The notes: generated from the sequence alone by a model not told the origin. A stretch of DNA of 64,000 nt from Desulfosporosinus sp. Sb-LF (GCF_004766055.1 NZ_SPQR01000004.1:124001-188000); one strand, 5' to 3'. Shown: positions 1 through 8,510, counted from the stretch's first letter. Program-made: numbers and translations.

Positions 1-772
1 CAGCCCCGATGTCCACAATATGGTCATTGGTCGATATTTGGGCCTTCGCGAGTACTTGGACTCGAATTTCCGCTTTGGTCATGGGAACCTTTCCCCGTAG
101 GAACTCATGGTCTGGAATACCAATTCTGCAACCAGTAGTTTGCATATTATCCTGCTCAATTGTTGGATACAGAATAACGATGGCATTTTTCAACGATGTT
201 TTCTCATGAGATAAATGCTCGGCATCCATTGTTTCCCAGAATTCTTCTGGATAGGTAAGGGCATTGCCTACAGAAATATGGGGGTTACTTCCGAGATCCA
301 AATAGAGTTGCGCTATTTTCTGAGGGGTATTTTCTCCACCCGTTAAGACCGCTGTGGGACGAGTTATCACCCGTGGCAATACGGACAATTCTCGACCATG
401 AACACTAACGAAGGTTGCCTCTTGCCAAGGAATCCCTGCTCTCGCAAAGGCGAATTGTAGAGAGCTTATTCCCGGGTAGACGTCGATTCTCTCCTCAGGA
501 AATTCCTTTTTAAGCCTGGGCAAAAAGCTGAAAAACCCGGGGTCGCCTGAGACGAGAACTCCAATAATTTTCTTTTTTTGAAGTGCGTTTGCAATCACTT
601 CAAGACTGTGAGCGAGGTCACCAGATAGGCAATACTGTCGTCCCGCGAAATTTGGAAAGAGTTCAAGCGCCCTAGAACCCCCAATTAAAATGTCGCAATT
701 TCCCACAAGTTTAGTGATTGCAGGGGGCAACCATTCCGGTCTACCGGGGCCGATACCGATCACCTGTAACAT
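1..772 (-). CDS. cbiET: Fused precorrin-6Y methyltransferase CbiE-CbiT, 3' part outside window
   Basis: The reading frame starts at ATG 772 after a GGAAGAAGG-type ribosome binding site and stays open to the left edge. The first roughly 200 residues are a CbiE-type SAM methyltransferase: an N-terminal GIGPG loop, then a VSGDPGFFSF motif and YPGISSLQ. Around residue 225 the sequence IPDHEFLRGKVPMTK begins, which is the characteristic start of CbiT, the C15-methylating and decarboxylating half. The protein is thus a CobL-like fusion that methylates the corrin ring at C5 and C15 in the anaerobic B12 pathway. A B12 riboswitch and terminator lie directly upstream. The CbiT catalytic region is outside the window, so its integrity cannot be judged. 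Confidence 0.9.
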   Translation of the reverse strand, partial: MLQVIGIGPGRPEWLPPAITKLVGNCDILIGGSRALELFPNFAGRQYCLSGDLAHSLEVIANALQKKKIIGVLVSGDPGFFSFLPRLKKEFPEERIDVYPGISSLQFAFARAGIPWQEATFVSVHGRELSVLPRVITRPTAVLTGGENTPQKIAQLYLDLGSNPHISVGNALTYPEEFWETMDAEHLSHEKTSLKNAIVILYPTIEQDNMQTTGCRIGIPDHEFLRGKVPMTKAEIRVQVLAKAQISTNDHIVDIGA

Positions 773-885
773 AGAAAACCTTCTTCCATTGCTTGATGAA
801 TTATACGTTCACCACAGGTTCTAGAAATTTCATTTCATTCATTAAGTTGACTTGCGAATGGGAAGGAAGCGTATTATAGATGGGT

Positions 886-914
886 AAATAAAAACGAGCC
901 TGAGCGGCTCGTAT
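886..914 (-). terminator. Riboswitch-controlled terminator before cbiET
   Basis: On the minus strand ACGAGCC pairs with GGCTCGT around a short loop and is followed by a T-rich run. It lies between the B12 riboswitch and cbiET, as expected for a transcriptional expression platform. Confidence 0.75.
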
Positions 915-954
915 GGTTTACCTAAATAAACACACACATTTCCTATCGCCCGTA

Positions 955-1128
955 GGTCTGTGATGTTCTTAAGGCAGGTTTCCTGGCTTCAAATCATCAT
1001 TCTCTTCCTCTAACATTCGATCATGGCATTACTGAAGAGAACTCCTTGTTTACAGTGGCGGGACCGCGCCGGATTTTCACCGACTTCCCCTTTAAAATCC
1101 CCAATTGCTGAGGAACCCTAAGAATGAG
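955..1128 (-). promoter_or_regulatory. Cobalamin riboswitch upstream of cbiET
   Basis: Read on the minus strand, the element contains the conserved blocks of the B12 aptamer in order: GGGAAGTCGGTGAAAATCC, GCGGTCCCGCCACTGT, and the B12 box region GAAGCCAGGAAACCTGCC. The order and spacing match the adenosylcobalamin-type class. With the terminator at 886-914 it should switch off cbiET when cobalamin is plentiful. Confidence 0.93.
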
Positions 1129-1216
1129 TAGTATTAAATTCATGAGTATGTATACAACTGATAATGGATTATTCTATAAGTATATACTAAATTCCTCTTT
1201 TTTAAAAATAAATTAT

Positions 1217-1252
1217 TTAAAAAGCCAGACAATTAAATTAAATTGTCTGGCT
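1217..1252 (-). terminator. Terminator after cbiD
   Basis: AGCCAGACAATT pairs perfectly with AATTGTCTGGCT across a 6-nt loop, followed on the minus strand by a run of T. It begins 10 bases after the cbiD stop codon and closes that operon. Confidence 0.88.
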
Positions 1253-1261
1253 AAGCATATG

Positions 1262-2389
1262 TCAAGGTTCAGTCGACCACACCCAACCTTGTTCTTTTAC
1301 AATTTCGCGAGCTTTCGTATCCCAACCAATCGGTTGGCCGCTTAACAACGTCATAATCGTGCCTACGCTCAGACGCCCAATGGTGAATGCCTGGGCCCGT
1401 TCACTGGCCAAATGTGCTAGATGGTGAAGCAAGTTTTGCTCGCCGAGATTTAGAAGTTCTAATGTTGCTCCTTCAGTGGTTGGAAACTCTGCCAGATGTG
1501 CTAAGGTGTCAAAATTTACCCCAGCCAGTGCCGCATGTGCCAGCAATATTTCCGAACGTGCATCTGCAACACGATTATGGGTATGGAAAATCCCACCTGA
1601 TACTTTGATCAGCTTCCCGATATGTCCCAGTAAAATGACCTGTTCAATTCCACGGTAGGCTGCTTCTTCCAAAAGGAAGCCTACAAAATTACTCATTTCG
1701 ATCACGGCTTCAGTCGGGACCTTCAAGCGTTCCGTCGCGACTCTATAGCCATAGTGCCCTGGGGTTAGCACAATAGTTTTATGTCCATAAGCCACTGCCT
1801 GATCCAACTCCGGAAGAATCGAGGTTTTAAAAGCTTCTTCTGACATAGGACGGACGATCCCACTTGTCCCCAGAATTGAAATTCCTCCGACAATTCCCAA
1901 CCTAGGATTTAGGGTTCGCAAAGCGGCGGCTTCTCCGGCAGGGACTTCGATGATTATTTCAAGTTCTTCTTCGGGGAAGACCTCACGTACAGCTTGATTG
2001 ATCATTTTCCTCGGAACTGGGTTAATAGCGCTTTCCCCAACATCAATGGCTAATCCTTTTTTTGTGACGGTTCCTACCCCTTTGCCCCCACGGATGTGAA
2101 TAATTCCATGAGGGGAAAGCTGACGTACTATCGCACGGATTTCAAGCCCATGTGTGATATCCGCATCATCCCCGCCGTTTTTGAGAATGCATGCAGTGGC
2201 TACTGAATCGTTTGATTCTCCCCCTTGGATGGGCATCATTAAGCGAGCAGAATTCGGCAGAGGAACCTCTACCTGCTCAGGTAAACTGTCCCCATGGAGA
2301 AGGAGGCAGGCTACTTTAGCTGCACCAGCTGCACAGCTTCCTGTTGTATATCCTTCGCGCCAAGTATGTCGATCTTTGTCTTTAGCCAT
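1262..2389 (-). CDS. cbiD: Cobalt-precorrin-5B C1-methyltransferase CbiD
   Basis: CbiD methylates C1 of the corrin ring in the anaerobic cobalamin pathway, using SAM. The N-terminal REGYTTGSCAAGAAKVA block is the family hallmark, and GIVGGISILGTSGIVRPMSEEA lies mid-protein. The length of 375 residues is normal. The start at 2389 is preferred over an in-frame ATG 15 bases upstream, because GAGAGG is correctly spaced before 2389 and overlaps the longer start. The gene is the last in the cblS-cblT-ecfA-ecfT-cbiD run and is followed by a strong terminator, so it is probably controlled by the riboswitch at 6493-6665 rather than by the one just downstream. Confidence 0.93.
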   Translation of the reverse strand: MAKDKDRHTWREGYTTGSCAAGAAKVACLLLHGDSLPEQVEVPLPNSARLMMPIQGGESNDSVATACILKNGGDDADITHGLEIRAIVRQLSPHGIIHIRGGKGVGTVTKKGLAIDVGESAINPVPRKMINQAVREVFPEEELEIIIEVPAGEAAALRTLNPRLGIVGGISILGTSGIVRPMSEEAFKTSILPELDQAVAYGHKTIVLTPGHYGYRVATERLKVPTEAVIEMSNFVGFLLEEAAYRGIEQVILLGHIGKLIKVSGGIFHTHNRVADARSEILLAHAALAGVNFDTLAHLAEFPTTEGATLELLNLGEQNLLHHLAHLASERAQAFTIGRLSVGTIMTLLSGQPIGWDTKAREIVKEQGWVWSTEP

Positions 2390-2516
2390 AGTTTCCTCTC
2401 CCATATTAAGTTTATCAACGTAATATCAAACTGGTATTAGATTGGCATATCTGAAAGTATAAGTTATGTGATGCATCAGCGCAACTAAGGCCTACCACGA
2501 GCTAAAACTTTATTAT

Positions 2517-3329
2517 CTACAAAACCCCCAGATGCAGTCTGAATCGAGCAAGAATAGCCAAGGTTATCGACAGAACAATGAGGAAAATCGCCCAGAAATC
2601 CCTTGGGGCAAACGCAATTTCGCGCAAAGGTGTCCAAGAACGAGTTAAGCCGTATCCCCTATTCAGCATTGCCATCGATAATGAATTAGCCATTAAAATC
2701 GAGTTTATAAACATGGGAATCATAATCGGAAGATACGATCGTATAGGACCTACAATTCCTTTTTCGTTAAATCTGGAACCTCGTGCCTTTTGAGCTTCTA
2801 GGATAAGCCTTCGTTTTTTATCCAGAGTAGGAATAAATCGTATCGCTGTTGTCAGCATCATGGAAATTTCTGCAGGGACCCTCATCTTATAGAAAAATTG
2901 CGTGAAATCATCCATCGACGTAGTCAAAGTTAACACAGAAGAAGCAATCATCAGACTAAAGAGGCGAAAGAGAAAGGTAGTGCCCATCAGAAATCCCCCC
3001 ACCGTAGCCCCCAATCGGTCTCCCGGCAGGGCATAAAAGAGGATAGCTTGGCTAGAGACCCGCTCAAAGCGCTCCGGCGCGAACGTAAATCCTGTGATTA
3101 GAATAATTGAAATGGCAATGGGAATCAAGGGAGCCATCATCCCCCCAATCTTTCGCAGTGGGATTCTAATCCAAAAAGCCAATAATCCTGCCAAAGCTAA
3201 TATTAAAACCTGGAACTGCGGATCTTGAAATAAAAACGAGAGGATACAGATCCCTAAGAATCCGAGCATCTTGGTTCGAACGTCTAAGCGATGGAGCAAG
3301 GTATTTCCCGGTAAATACTCTATAAACAT
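2517..3329 (-). CDS. ecfT: ECF transporter transmembrane component EcfT
   Basis: This is a 270-residue integral membrane protein with five to six hydrophobic segments. It couples the ATPases to a substrate-binding S component. Two coupling-helix signatures are visible: EAQKARGSRF near residue 180 and SMAMLNRGYG near residue 222, both matching the Ala-Arg-Gly type motifs of EcfT. The start overlaps the end of the ATPase gene by 10 bases, implying translational coupling. Its place beside cblS and cblT suggests a dedicated module for alpha-ribazole uptake, although EcfT proteins can also serve several S components. Confidence 0.9.
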   Translation of the reverse strand: MFIEYLPGNTLLHRLDVRTKMLGFLGICILSFLFQDPQFQVLILALAGLLAFWIRIPLRKIGGMMAPLIPIAISIILITGFTFAPERFERVSSQAILFYALPGDRLGATVGGFLMGTTFLFRLFSLMIASSVLTLTTSMDDFTQFFYKMRVPAEISMMLTTAIRFIPTLDKKRRLILEAQKARGSRFNEKGIVGPIRSYLPIMIPMFINSILMANSLSMAMLNRGYGLTRSWTPLREIAFAPRDFWAIFLIVLSITLAILARFRLHLGVL

Positions 3330-5089
3330 CCCGTTTTTTCCCCACTTTCGAACATAGCAATGAACTCGTCGGGTTCGATCAAGGTTTCCTGAAACAAGAC
3401 ATCCTTCAATTGAGAAGAGAGCCTACAAAGTTGGGGTGGGACAATGGCAGCGTCAAGAAGCTTATCGTCCTTTGAAAAAACGTCACGAGGATTACCATCC
3501 ATCAAGATACTGCCATCTTTGAGTACAATAACTCGGTTAGCATATTGGGCTACAAGGTCCATATCATGACTAATCATAATAATTGTGGTTCCTGCAGCAT
3601 GTAATTTACGGATCAAACCCAACATCGCCTGAATTCCTGTCCAGTCTGATCCGGTAGTCGGTTCGTCTATGATGAGTATTTTGGGCTCGATTACAAGAAT
3701 AGAGGCCATGGCTATCATTTGCCGTTCTCCTTTTCCTAAGGTGAACGGATGAACGTGACGGTATTTCTCTAACCCAGTAAACTGAAGCACCTGATCAACT
3801 CGGCCTTTGATTTCCATACCTTTGAAGCCAGCATTTTTGAGCCCATATTCTAATTCTTTCTCAACGGTAACAGAGAAAATTTGATGATCAGGATTTTGGA
3901 AGACATACCCGATCGTTTTGGACAAATGGTATGTATCATACTGAAGGGTATTCATGCCCTCTACGATAACTTCTCCGCTCGTTGGTTTCAGCAATCCATT
4001 CAAATGTTTGGCTAAGGTTGTTTTGCCAGCGCCATTTTGCCCGATTAGGGCTACAAACTCACCTGTTTCAATGGTTAGGTTAATTCCTTGTAAAGCAGGC
4101 TTTTCTGAATTGTATTGATAGACTAAGTTGCGAATCTGAATTGTTCCCTCATTCCGTACCTTGAAATAATCCGTCTCCTGCGGCAGAAGCGGCTGAGGGT
4201 TATCCCTCCGTTGTCCGTACTTAGGTAATAATCCTCTGATCAATTGTTCAGCAGACGAACTATCTAAAGGAATCTCGTCAAATGGAATCCAACCTTTTTC
4301 ATAGAAATCCCATCCGATTAAACTGGTAGGTAAAGGCTTTATCCCATACTGACGTAAGAGGGGAATATTTCGAAAGAGTTCAGCTGGAACCCCTCGCCAA
4401 GCCACTTCCCCCTGGCTGAGCACAATCACCTCATCCGCTATATTGATCAGTTCTTCGCCGGAATGGTCGACTAACATAATTGTTAGATCTTTCTTGCGTC
4501 GTAGATCTTCTAACGTTTCATAGATTTCCGAACGTCCTACTGGATCAAGTTCCGAGGTAGGCTCATCAAGCACCAAGATTTCAGGTTCCATCACTAGAAC
4601 GCCCGCAATCGCCAAACGTTGTTTTTCACCACCTGAAAGTTCCTCGGTTAAGCGTTGATTGTACCCTTTAAGGCGGACTTTTCCTAGAGTCCCATCGACT
4701 CTCTGATTAATTTCGTGCAACGAAACTAAAAAATTGCGTGGGCCAAACGCGGTATCTTCTTCAACGGTTCGACCGATGATCTGAGTCTCGGGATCCTGCA
4801 AGACGAGCCCAAGAACCCTTGACAACGACTGAATTGCGGTTTTCCTCACATTTTGACCGGCTGCGCTCACCTGTCCTGTCAGATCTCCTGCCAAGAGCTG
4901 AGGAATTAGACCGTTAAGACATAAACTCAAGGTCGTTTTCCCCGCTCCGGTAGCGCCCATTAAGACAATGAACGTTCCTTTTTGAACGGTAAGACTTACG
5001 TTCTTTAAACAAGGCTCTACGGCGTTTGGGTAACGGTAGGAGACATTCTTTAATTCAATAGCAATTTCAACGCGTTCCACGGTTTTCAC
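3320..5089 (-). CDS. Fused double ATPase of ECF transporter (EcfA-EcfA')
   Basis: Two ABC ATPase domains lie in one chain of about 590 residues. The first has Walker A GATGAGKTT (near residue 50), signature LSGGEKQR (near 155) and Walker B VLDEPTSELDP. The second has GQNGAGKTTLAK (near 350), a diverged signature LGKGERQM in place of LSGGQ, and IIDEPTTGSD. The fusion replaces the usual separate EcfA1/EcfA2 pair and powers the S component next door. GTG 5089 is chosen because GAGG sits 8 bases before it, whereas the longer start at 5098 overlaps that site. The atypical second signature implies asymmetric ATP sites, as in many ABC heterodimers. Confidence 0.9.
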   Translation of the reverse strand: MKTVERVEIAIELKNVSYRYPNAVEPCLKNVSLTVQKGTFIVLMGATGAGKTTLSLCLNGLIPQLLAGDLTGQVSAAGQNVRKTAIQSLSRVLGLVLQDPETQIIGRTVEEDTAFGPRNFLVSLHEINQRVDGTLGKVRLKGYNQRLTEELSGGEKQRLAIAGVLVMEPEILVLDEPTSELDPVGRSEIYETLEDLRRKKDLTIMLVDHSGEELINIADEVIVLSQGEVAWRGVPAELFRNIPLLRQYGIKPLPTSLIGWDFYEKGWIPFDEIPLDSSSAEQLIRGLLPKYGQRRDNPQPLLPQETDYFKVRNEGTIQIRNLVYQYNSEKPALQGINLTIETGEFVALIGQNGAGKTTLAKHLNGLLKPTSGEVIVEGMNTLQYDTYHLSKTIGYVFQNPDHQIFSVTVEKELEYGLKNAGFKGMEIKGRVDQVLQFTGLEKYRHVHPFTLGKGERQMIAMASILVIEPKILIIDEPTTGSDWTGIQAMLGLIRKLHAAGTTIIMISHDMDLVAQYANRVIVLKDGSILMDGNPRDVFSKDDKLLDAAIVPPQLCRLSSQLKDVLFQETLIEPDEFIAMFESGEKTGCL

Positions 5090-5106
5090 GTCTTCCACCT
5101 CATTAT

Positions 5107-5622
5107 TTAAATAAGCCGGCTACCCTTAATCCCTTTATAGGCAATTGCAGATATAATAACGTTAATGGCAGACCCAGCAACAAGAAAAGGCATTAATCCA
5201 AGAACCCCTCCCATACCCATCATAGGAAGCATAGCAAAAGATGATACGACTCCATTGAGGAGAATCCCCACGATGACAGCGGGAATGAGGCCCAGCTTCT
5301 GGCTCACCCAACGGTAGGCTAAAGCCCATAAAGCCATTTGGAAAGCAATATACAGATGAACAGGAATCGTCAAAGGAAATCCAATAACCGCTGATGTCAA
5401 TAAATGACCAAAGGCAATGACGACCACTCCCTCTAGCCCTCCAAACGCTAAAGCACTGAAAAATCCAGGAGCAGAATCCATGCCGATAGTTCCCACAGGA
5501 CTTGGAATTTTAATCAGAGCACCCACGGCACTTAAGGCGATGAAAATCGCCATAATCGATAGTCTTTTAACATTCCAAGCGGATAGTTTCAGGTCCTTTG
5601 TTTCTGTGTTTAAATTATTCAT
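5107..5622 (-). CDS. cblT: ECF S component, probable alpha-ribazole transporter CblT
   Basis: This is a 171-residue hydrophobic protein with about five to six membrane segments, the usual size of an ECF substrate-binding S subunit. After a short polar N-terminus it runs RLSIMAIFIALSAVGALI, typical of the first S-subunit helix. It starts after a clear AGGAGG site. It is assigned to alpha-ribazole because it lies directly after a cblS-type gene under a B12 riboswitch, the arrangement known from Listeria and Geobacillus where CblT imports alpha-ribazole. The sequence alone shows only the S-component fold. Uptake of another B12 precursor cannot be excluded. Confidence 0.75.
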   Translation of the reverse strand: MNNLNTETKDLKLSAWNVKRLSIMAIFIALSAVGALIKIPSPVGTIGMDSAPGFFSALAFGGLEGVVVIAFGHLLTSAVIGFPLTIPVHLYIAFQMALWALAYRWVSQKLGLIPAVIVGILLNGVVSSFAMLPMMGMGGVLGLMPFLVAGSAINVIISAIAYKGIKGSRLI

Positions 5623-5642
5623 GGGCTATTCCTCCTTAGATT

Positions 5643-6386
5643 TTAGTCTAATCTACCTAGTTTAGTTAAGGGCAATCTCTCAAAACCAGAAGATTTGAGG
5701 TCAAAGATTGAGGACGATGAAGCCGAAACTATTAGACAAGTCGAAGGCCCAGCAGATTTATGCAAATCAAGGACACAAGAGGGATCAACGATCATCTGCT
5801 TCTTCACGTTAGAAGCAAGTTGCTGTGCTTCCACATGAATCCCTCTTGATCCAACAGGGATGATGTCGTGAACACCACAAATGTTTAAGAGGGCTTGGAT
5901 GTGGTGAATTTGAACAATTTCAGAATCCTCAGGATTGTTGATCTCGGGGCCCACTTTAGGGAACCCTAAACAATAGATGTTATCACCGGATTGAGAAGTT
6001 CCGATGCGCAATTGGTTCTTCTCAGCCACACCAATCACGCTGACACCAAGGCCAGTTTGCTGTGTAATTATGTTTTTTTCAGTGCTGATCGCCATGGGTA
6101 GCGTCAATCTAGCGAATACTAACTCTTCTCTCACCCCCTCTAATATCCCTTCGCCAGTCGGATACGGCTCATTAGAAATTGCCACGGTCATCATCTGGGG
6201 AACAGCCCCAGTTGAAAGGACTTCCATCAGAGCGACTCGTGTGGTTAACCTCCCAGTAATAGACCACGAAATTCGGACCTCATCTAGATCTTTCATACCG
6301 ATCGCTCCACAGGAATCACAAGAAGCCACAAGGTATTGTTCTTTACTAATTGAAACGACCTCGACATCTCGACCATGATACCCCAA
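5643..6386 (-). CDS. cblS: Alpha-ribazole kinase-type protein CblS (AIR synthase-related)
   Basis: This 247-residue protein resembles the PurM/AIR-synthase ATP-binding fold: a CDSCGAIG segment near residue 25, then TRVALMEVLSTGAVPQMM, which in this superfamily contributes to the nucleotide site. In Listeria and Geobacillus the related CblS phosphorylates alpha-ribazole, so that salvaged lower ligand can enter B12 assembly without CobT. The start is TTG 6386 after AAGGAAGGTGAAAG. The gene is first in an operon led by a B12 riboswitch and is followed 20 bases later by the S-component gene. The function is inferred from family and context. Confidence 0.75.
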   Translation of the reverse strand: MGYHGRDVEVVSISKEQYLVASCDSCGAIGMKDLDEVRISWSITGRLTTRVALMEVLSTGAVPQMMTVAISNEPYPTGEGILEGVREELVFARLTLPMAISTEKNIITQQTGLGVSVIGVAEKNQLRIGTSQSGDNIYCLGFPKVGPEINNPEDSEIVQIHHIQALLNICGVHDIIPVGSRGIHVEAQQLASNVKKQMIVDPSCVLDLHKSAGPSTCLIVSASSSSIFDLKSSGFERLPLTKLGRLD

Positions 6387-6412
6387 TCTCTTTCACCTTC
6401 CTTCGATAAGAT

Positions 6413-6480
6413 AACAATAAAAAGTTCATGGTCAAAGTTCTTATCAACATGTGATAAGAATTTTGACCATGAACTTTACC
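6413..6480 (-). terminator. Riboswitch-controlled terminator before cblS
   Basis: A very long hairpin (AAGTTCATGGTCAAA pairing with TTTGACCATGAACTT, with an inner TTCTTATCA/TGATAAGAA arm) is followed on the minus strand by TTTTTATTGTT. It separates the B12 riboswitch from cblS and is the likely off-state structure. Confidence 0.85.
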
Positions 6481-6492
6481 TTAATTCATGAT

Positions 6493-6665
6493 TTACATAA
6501 GTTACGGGCAGGTCTCCTGACTTAGAATCATCGTCCTATACGCCTTCCCGGTTATCCAGTGGCAGTGCATAGTTCTCCTCTTTACAGTGGTGGGTCCGTC
6601 TGGGATTCTCGCCCAGTTCCCTATTCTCCCTCATCAAAGGGCACCAGTAACGAACTATTTAGTTA
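6493..6665 (-). promoter_or_regulatory. Cobalamin riboswitch upstream of the cblS-cblT-ecf-cbiD operon
   Basis: On the minus strand the canonical blocks appear in order: GGTGCCC near the 5' end, GGGAA then CTGGGCGAGAATCCCAG, GGACCCACCACTGTAA, TGCCACTGG, and the B12 box AGTCAGGAGACCTGCCC. All core aptamer segments are intact. It ties alpha-ribazole salvage and cbiD expression to cobalamin level. Confidence 0.95.
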
Positions 6666-6670
6666 AGCAT

Positions 6671-6699
6671 AGTTTAATGCAAGGAGCGGAATATTACAA
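6671..6699 (-). promoter_or_regulatory. Possible sigma-A promoter for the riboswitch transcript
   Basis: On the minus strand TTGTAA and TAAACT are separated by 17 bases and end a few bases before the riboswitch 5' end. Both boxes are imperfect, but the position is right for a leader promoter. Confidence 0.4.
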
Positions 6700-6762
6700 G
6701 AGTTTTTTGAATAATAGACGAGGTCAATTTGTGAATATCACGCACAGTTGTGATTATAATAA

Positions 6763-7181
6763 TTAAATATTGAAAATAACGTCATAGGAAGACGCCTCAG
6801 TTGCTGAGGTGCTCCATATTTCTTCGATCGTCTCATGAGTAGAATCTCCTTGTTGTTTCCATTGTTTATATCGTTCAAGGTCAATACTTACTTGTGAAAT
6901 AACAAAGCCAGCCACCGTCGCGTCATCGATAAATCCTGCAAATGGAATATAATCGAAGATCCCATCCTCTGGCGAAACGAAATAGACAATAGCCAAGACA
7001 ATCATAAGGTGTGAGCGCGTTGGCATTTCTTTACAATTGCCATTAATCCAGTCTTTGAACACGCAGAACAGCAATTGGAATTTTTCCCAGGCTTCGCCCA
7101 GAGCACCCCGGTTGCTAGTGGCTTTTCTAAGTGCATCATTGAGAAGGTTTAGTAAAAATTCGTTTGATCTTTATTATGCAT
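6763..7181 (-). pseudogene. DUF1232 (YkvA-like) membrane protein gene with a one-base frameshift
   Basis: The downstream frame encodes a DUF1232 domain: IVLAIVYFVSPEDGIFDYIPFAGFIDDATVAGFV. That frame stays open and protein-like upstream (LLNLLNDALRKATSNRGALGEAWEKFQLLF) but has no ATG, GTG or early TTG. An ATG at 7181, five bases after the preceding gene's stop, begins MHNKDQTNF in another frame. The two join perfectly if the T5 run (minus strand, 7154-7158) had six T. The gene is thus either a one-base-deleted pseudogene, a slippage-expressed gene, or a sequencing error. A short product from TTG 7074 is also possible. The family function is unknown. Confidence 0.7.
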
Positions 7182-7185
7182 TAAC

Positions 7186-8025
7186 TTAAGATTGCTTAAT
7201 CCATTTATCTTGCCCTTTATAGCGGTTTCGTATTTCCGACAGCTCTTTACGGCGGTTGCCAAATTCTCGAACTTGCTCTACCAACCAGACCTGAAAGTGT
7301 TCTTTTAACGCATGTTTTTCAAAACGTCTACCTGCCAATCCGAAATCCCACTGTACACCGTTTTCCGAAGGATGGACGTCCGCTTCCTGACCACAAAAAG
7401 GGCAAACTGCATGATTTGGTTCAGGAAACTTCCAGAGATCCGACCAACATGTAGGGCATTGACCCTCTTCAAATTGACGAGGTTCACCGAACAATGACGC
7501 ACCCAGCGAACGGATGCGCTCGAGCGATCTTTGATTTACCAAGGATTCACCGGGAAGTGCGCCCATAAACATGTGGGCATCTTTGACATTCAAGCCTATA
7601 AAACGAGCGTTTGCGATCAGGGCGGATAAGGTATACCCTTCCCAACCCTTAATTCCGGCAGTCCCAATGATTACACAGGGTTTCCCCCACAGCTCATCAA
7701 GATGTTGAGCAAGCGAAATAATCCGATCTCCAAACAACTTCGTGATTGCAGCCGGGCCTAAAGCATAGCAAGGGGCGGACAAAATGATCCCATCCGCTTC
7801 TTTAATTCGATCTAATAAGAAATACAAATCATCCGTTAGGGGGCAGCGTTGATCTGGAACTAAACAAGCATAGCAAGCTTTACAAGGCTGAAAATTCAAT
7901 TCAGGCAGTTTGATGAGTTCTACCTCAAATTCCTCTCCAATTGAGGCGGCTGCCTCCTTGATTAAAATTTCTCCATTCGCTAATTTCCGTTGAGAAGCCA
8001 CTAATCCTAAGATTCTTTTCATCAT
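7186..8025 (-). CDS. Flavodoxin-fold NAD(P)H-dependent FMN reductase family protein with C-terminal zinc ribbon
   Basis: The N-terminal 180 residues follow the NADPH-dependent FMN reductase/iron-sulfur flavoprotein pattern: RILGLVASQRK at the phosphate loop, then CKACYACLVPDQRCPL, the Cys cluster usual in iron-sulfur flavoproteins, then GIILSAPCYALGPAA. A C-terminal CPTCWSDLW...CPFCG pair forms a probable zinc ribbon. The protein may shuttle electrons through FMN and an iron-sulfur centre, but no partner is apparent. The start at 8025 has GAGAGG five bases upstream; the longer frame to 8148 has no support. The DUF1232 gene begins just after its stop. Confidence 0.8.
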   Translation of the reverse strand: MMKRILGLVASQRKLANGEILIKEAAASIGEEFEVELIKLPELNFQPCKACYACLVPDQRCPLTDDLYFLLDRIKEADGIILSAPCYALGPAAITKLFGDRIISLAQHLDELWGKPCVIIGTAGIKGWEGYTLSALIANARFIGLNVKDAHMFMGALPGESLVNQRSLERIRSLGASLFGEPRQFEEGQCPTCWSDLWKFPEPNHAVCPFCGQEADVHPSENGVQWDFGLAGRRFEKHALKEHFQVWLVEQVREFGNRRKELSEIRNRYKGQDKWIKQS

Positions 8026-8272
8026 TATACCCTCTCTTCTTTTTATAAATTTCCCCGATTCTGGAGACGTGAAATTATCAGTTTGAACGTTTACTCTTCG
8101 GTAATAAATTATATCATACAGTTCTACTCCTTTTGTATGACAATTCAATCAAATCTCAATTTGCATATTAAGTTAATGAATTTATAGAACCTCTTTAACA
8201 TTAATTGGGATTCATCAAATCGAAAAATATGGGGAAAATAGTTTAGAATTCAATTAAAGGGAGGAATGTTTT

Positions 8273-8443
8273 ATGTCAGCTGCAAAGAAAATGCCTCAAC
8301 CAAACGGAGGAATTAAATGTATGGTCAATACTTGCCATTATTATGGTTCAGGCGATCATTGCCATGCAGACAAAATTGAAGTCCAATCTCCTAATGCCAG
8401 TACCACAGAAATGACTGACTGCGTTACTTTTCTACCAGAATAA
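8273..8443 (+). CDS. DUF1540 small cysteine-rich protein
   Basis: This is a 56-residue protein with the DUF1540 pattern: IKCMVNTCHYYGSGDHCHADKI followed by a final Cys in TDCVTF. Such four-Cys peptides are common in clostridia and bacilli and probably bind a metal; their role is unknown. An AAAGGGAGGAA site stands directly before ATG 8273 and a strong terminator follows, so it is a monocistronic unit. It is convergent with the glycogen operon. Confidence 0.88.
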   Translation: MSAAKKMPQPNGGIKCMVNTCHYYGSGDHCHADKIEVQSPNASTTEMTDCVTFLPE

Positions 8444-8470
8444 CAGCAAACATAGTACCTTTTGTTTATG

Positions 8471-8510
8471 AATTCAAGGCTTGTCCGATTGGGCAAGCCT
8501 TGAATTTTTC
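8471..8510 (+). terminator. Terminator after the DUF1540 gene
   Basis: AATTCAAGGCTTG pairs with CAAGCCTTGAATT across a 10-nt loop and runs into TTTTTC. The A-rich opposite side means it may also act on the minus strand. Confidence 0.9.

Noticed and set aside
9-209. Plus-strand open frame of 66 codons at the left edge
   Set aside because: It lies antisense to cbiET, has no ribosome site, and its translation shows no protein-like pattern.
1124-1345. Plus-strand frame across the riboswitch 5' side and the cbiD 3' end
   Set aside because: It runs through the terminator hairpin and into cbiD antisense sequence; the existing structures explain it.
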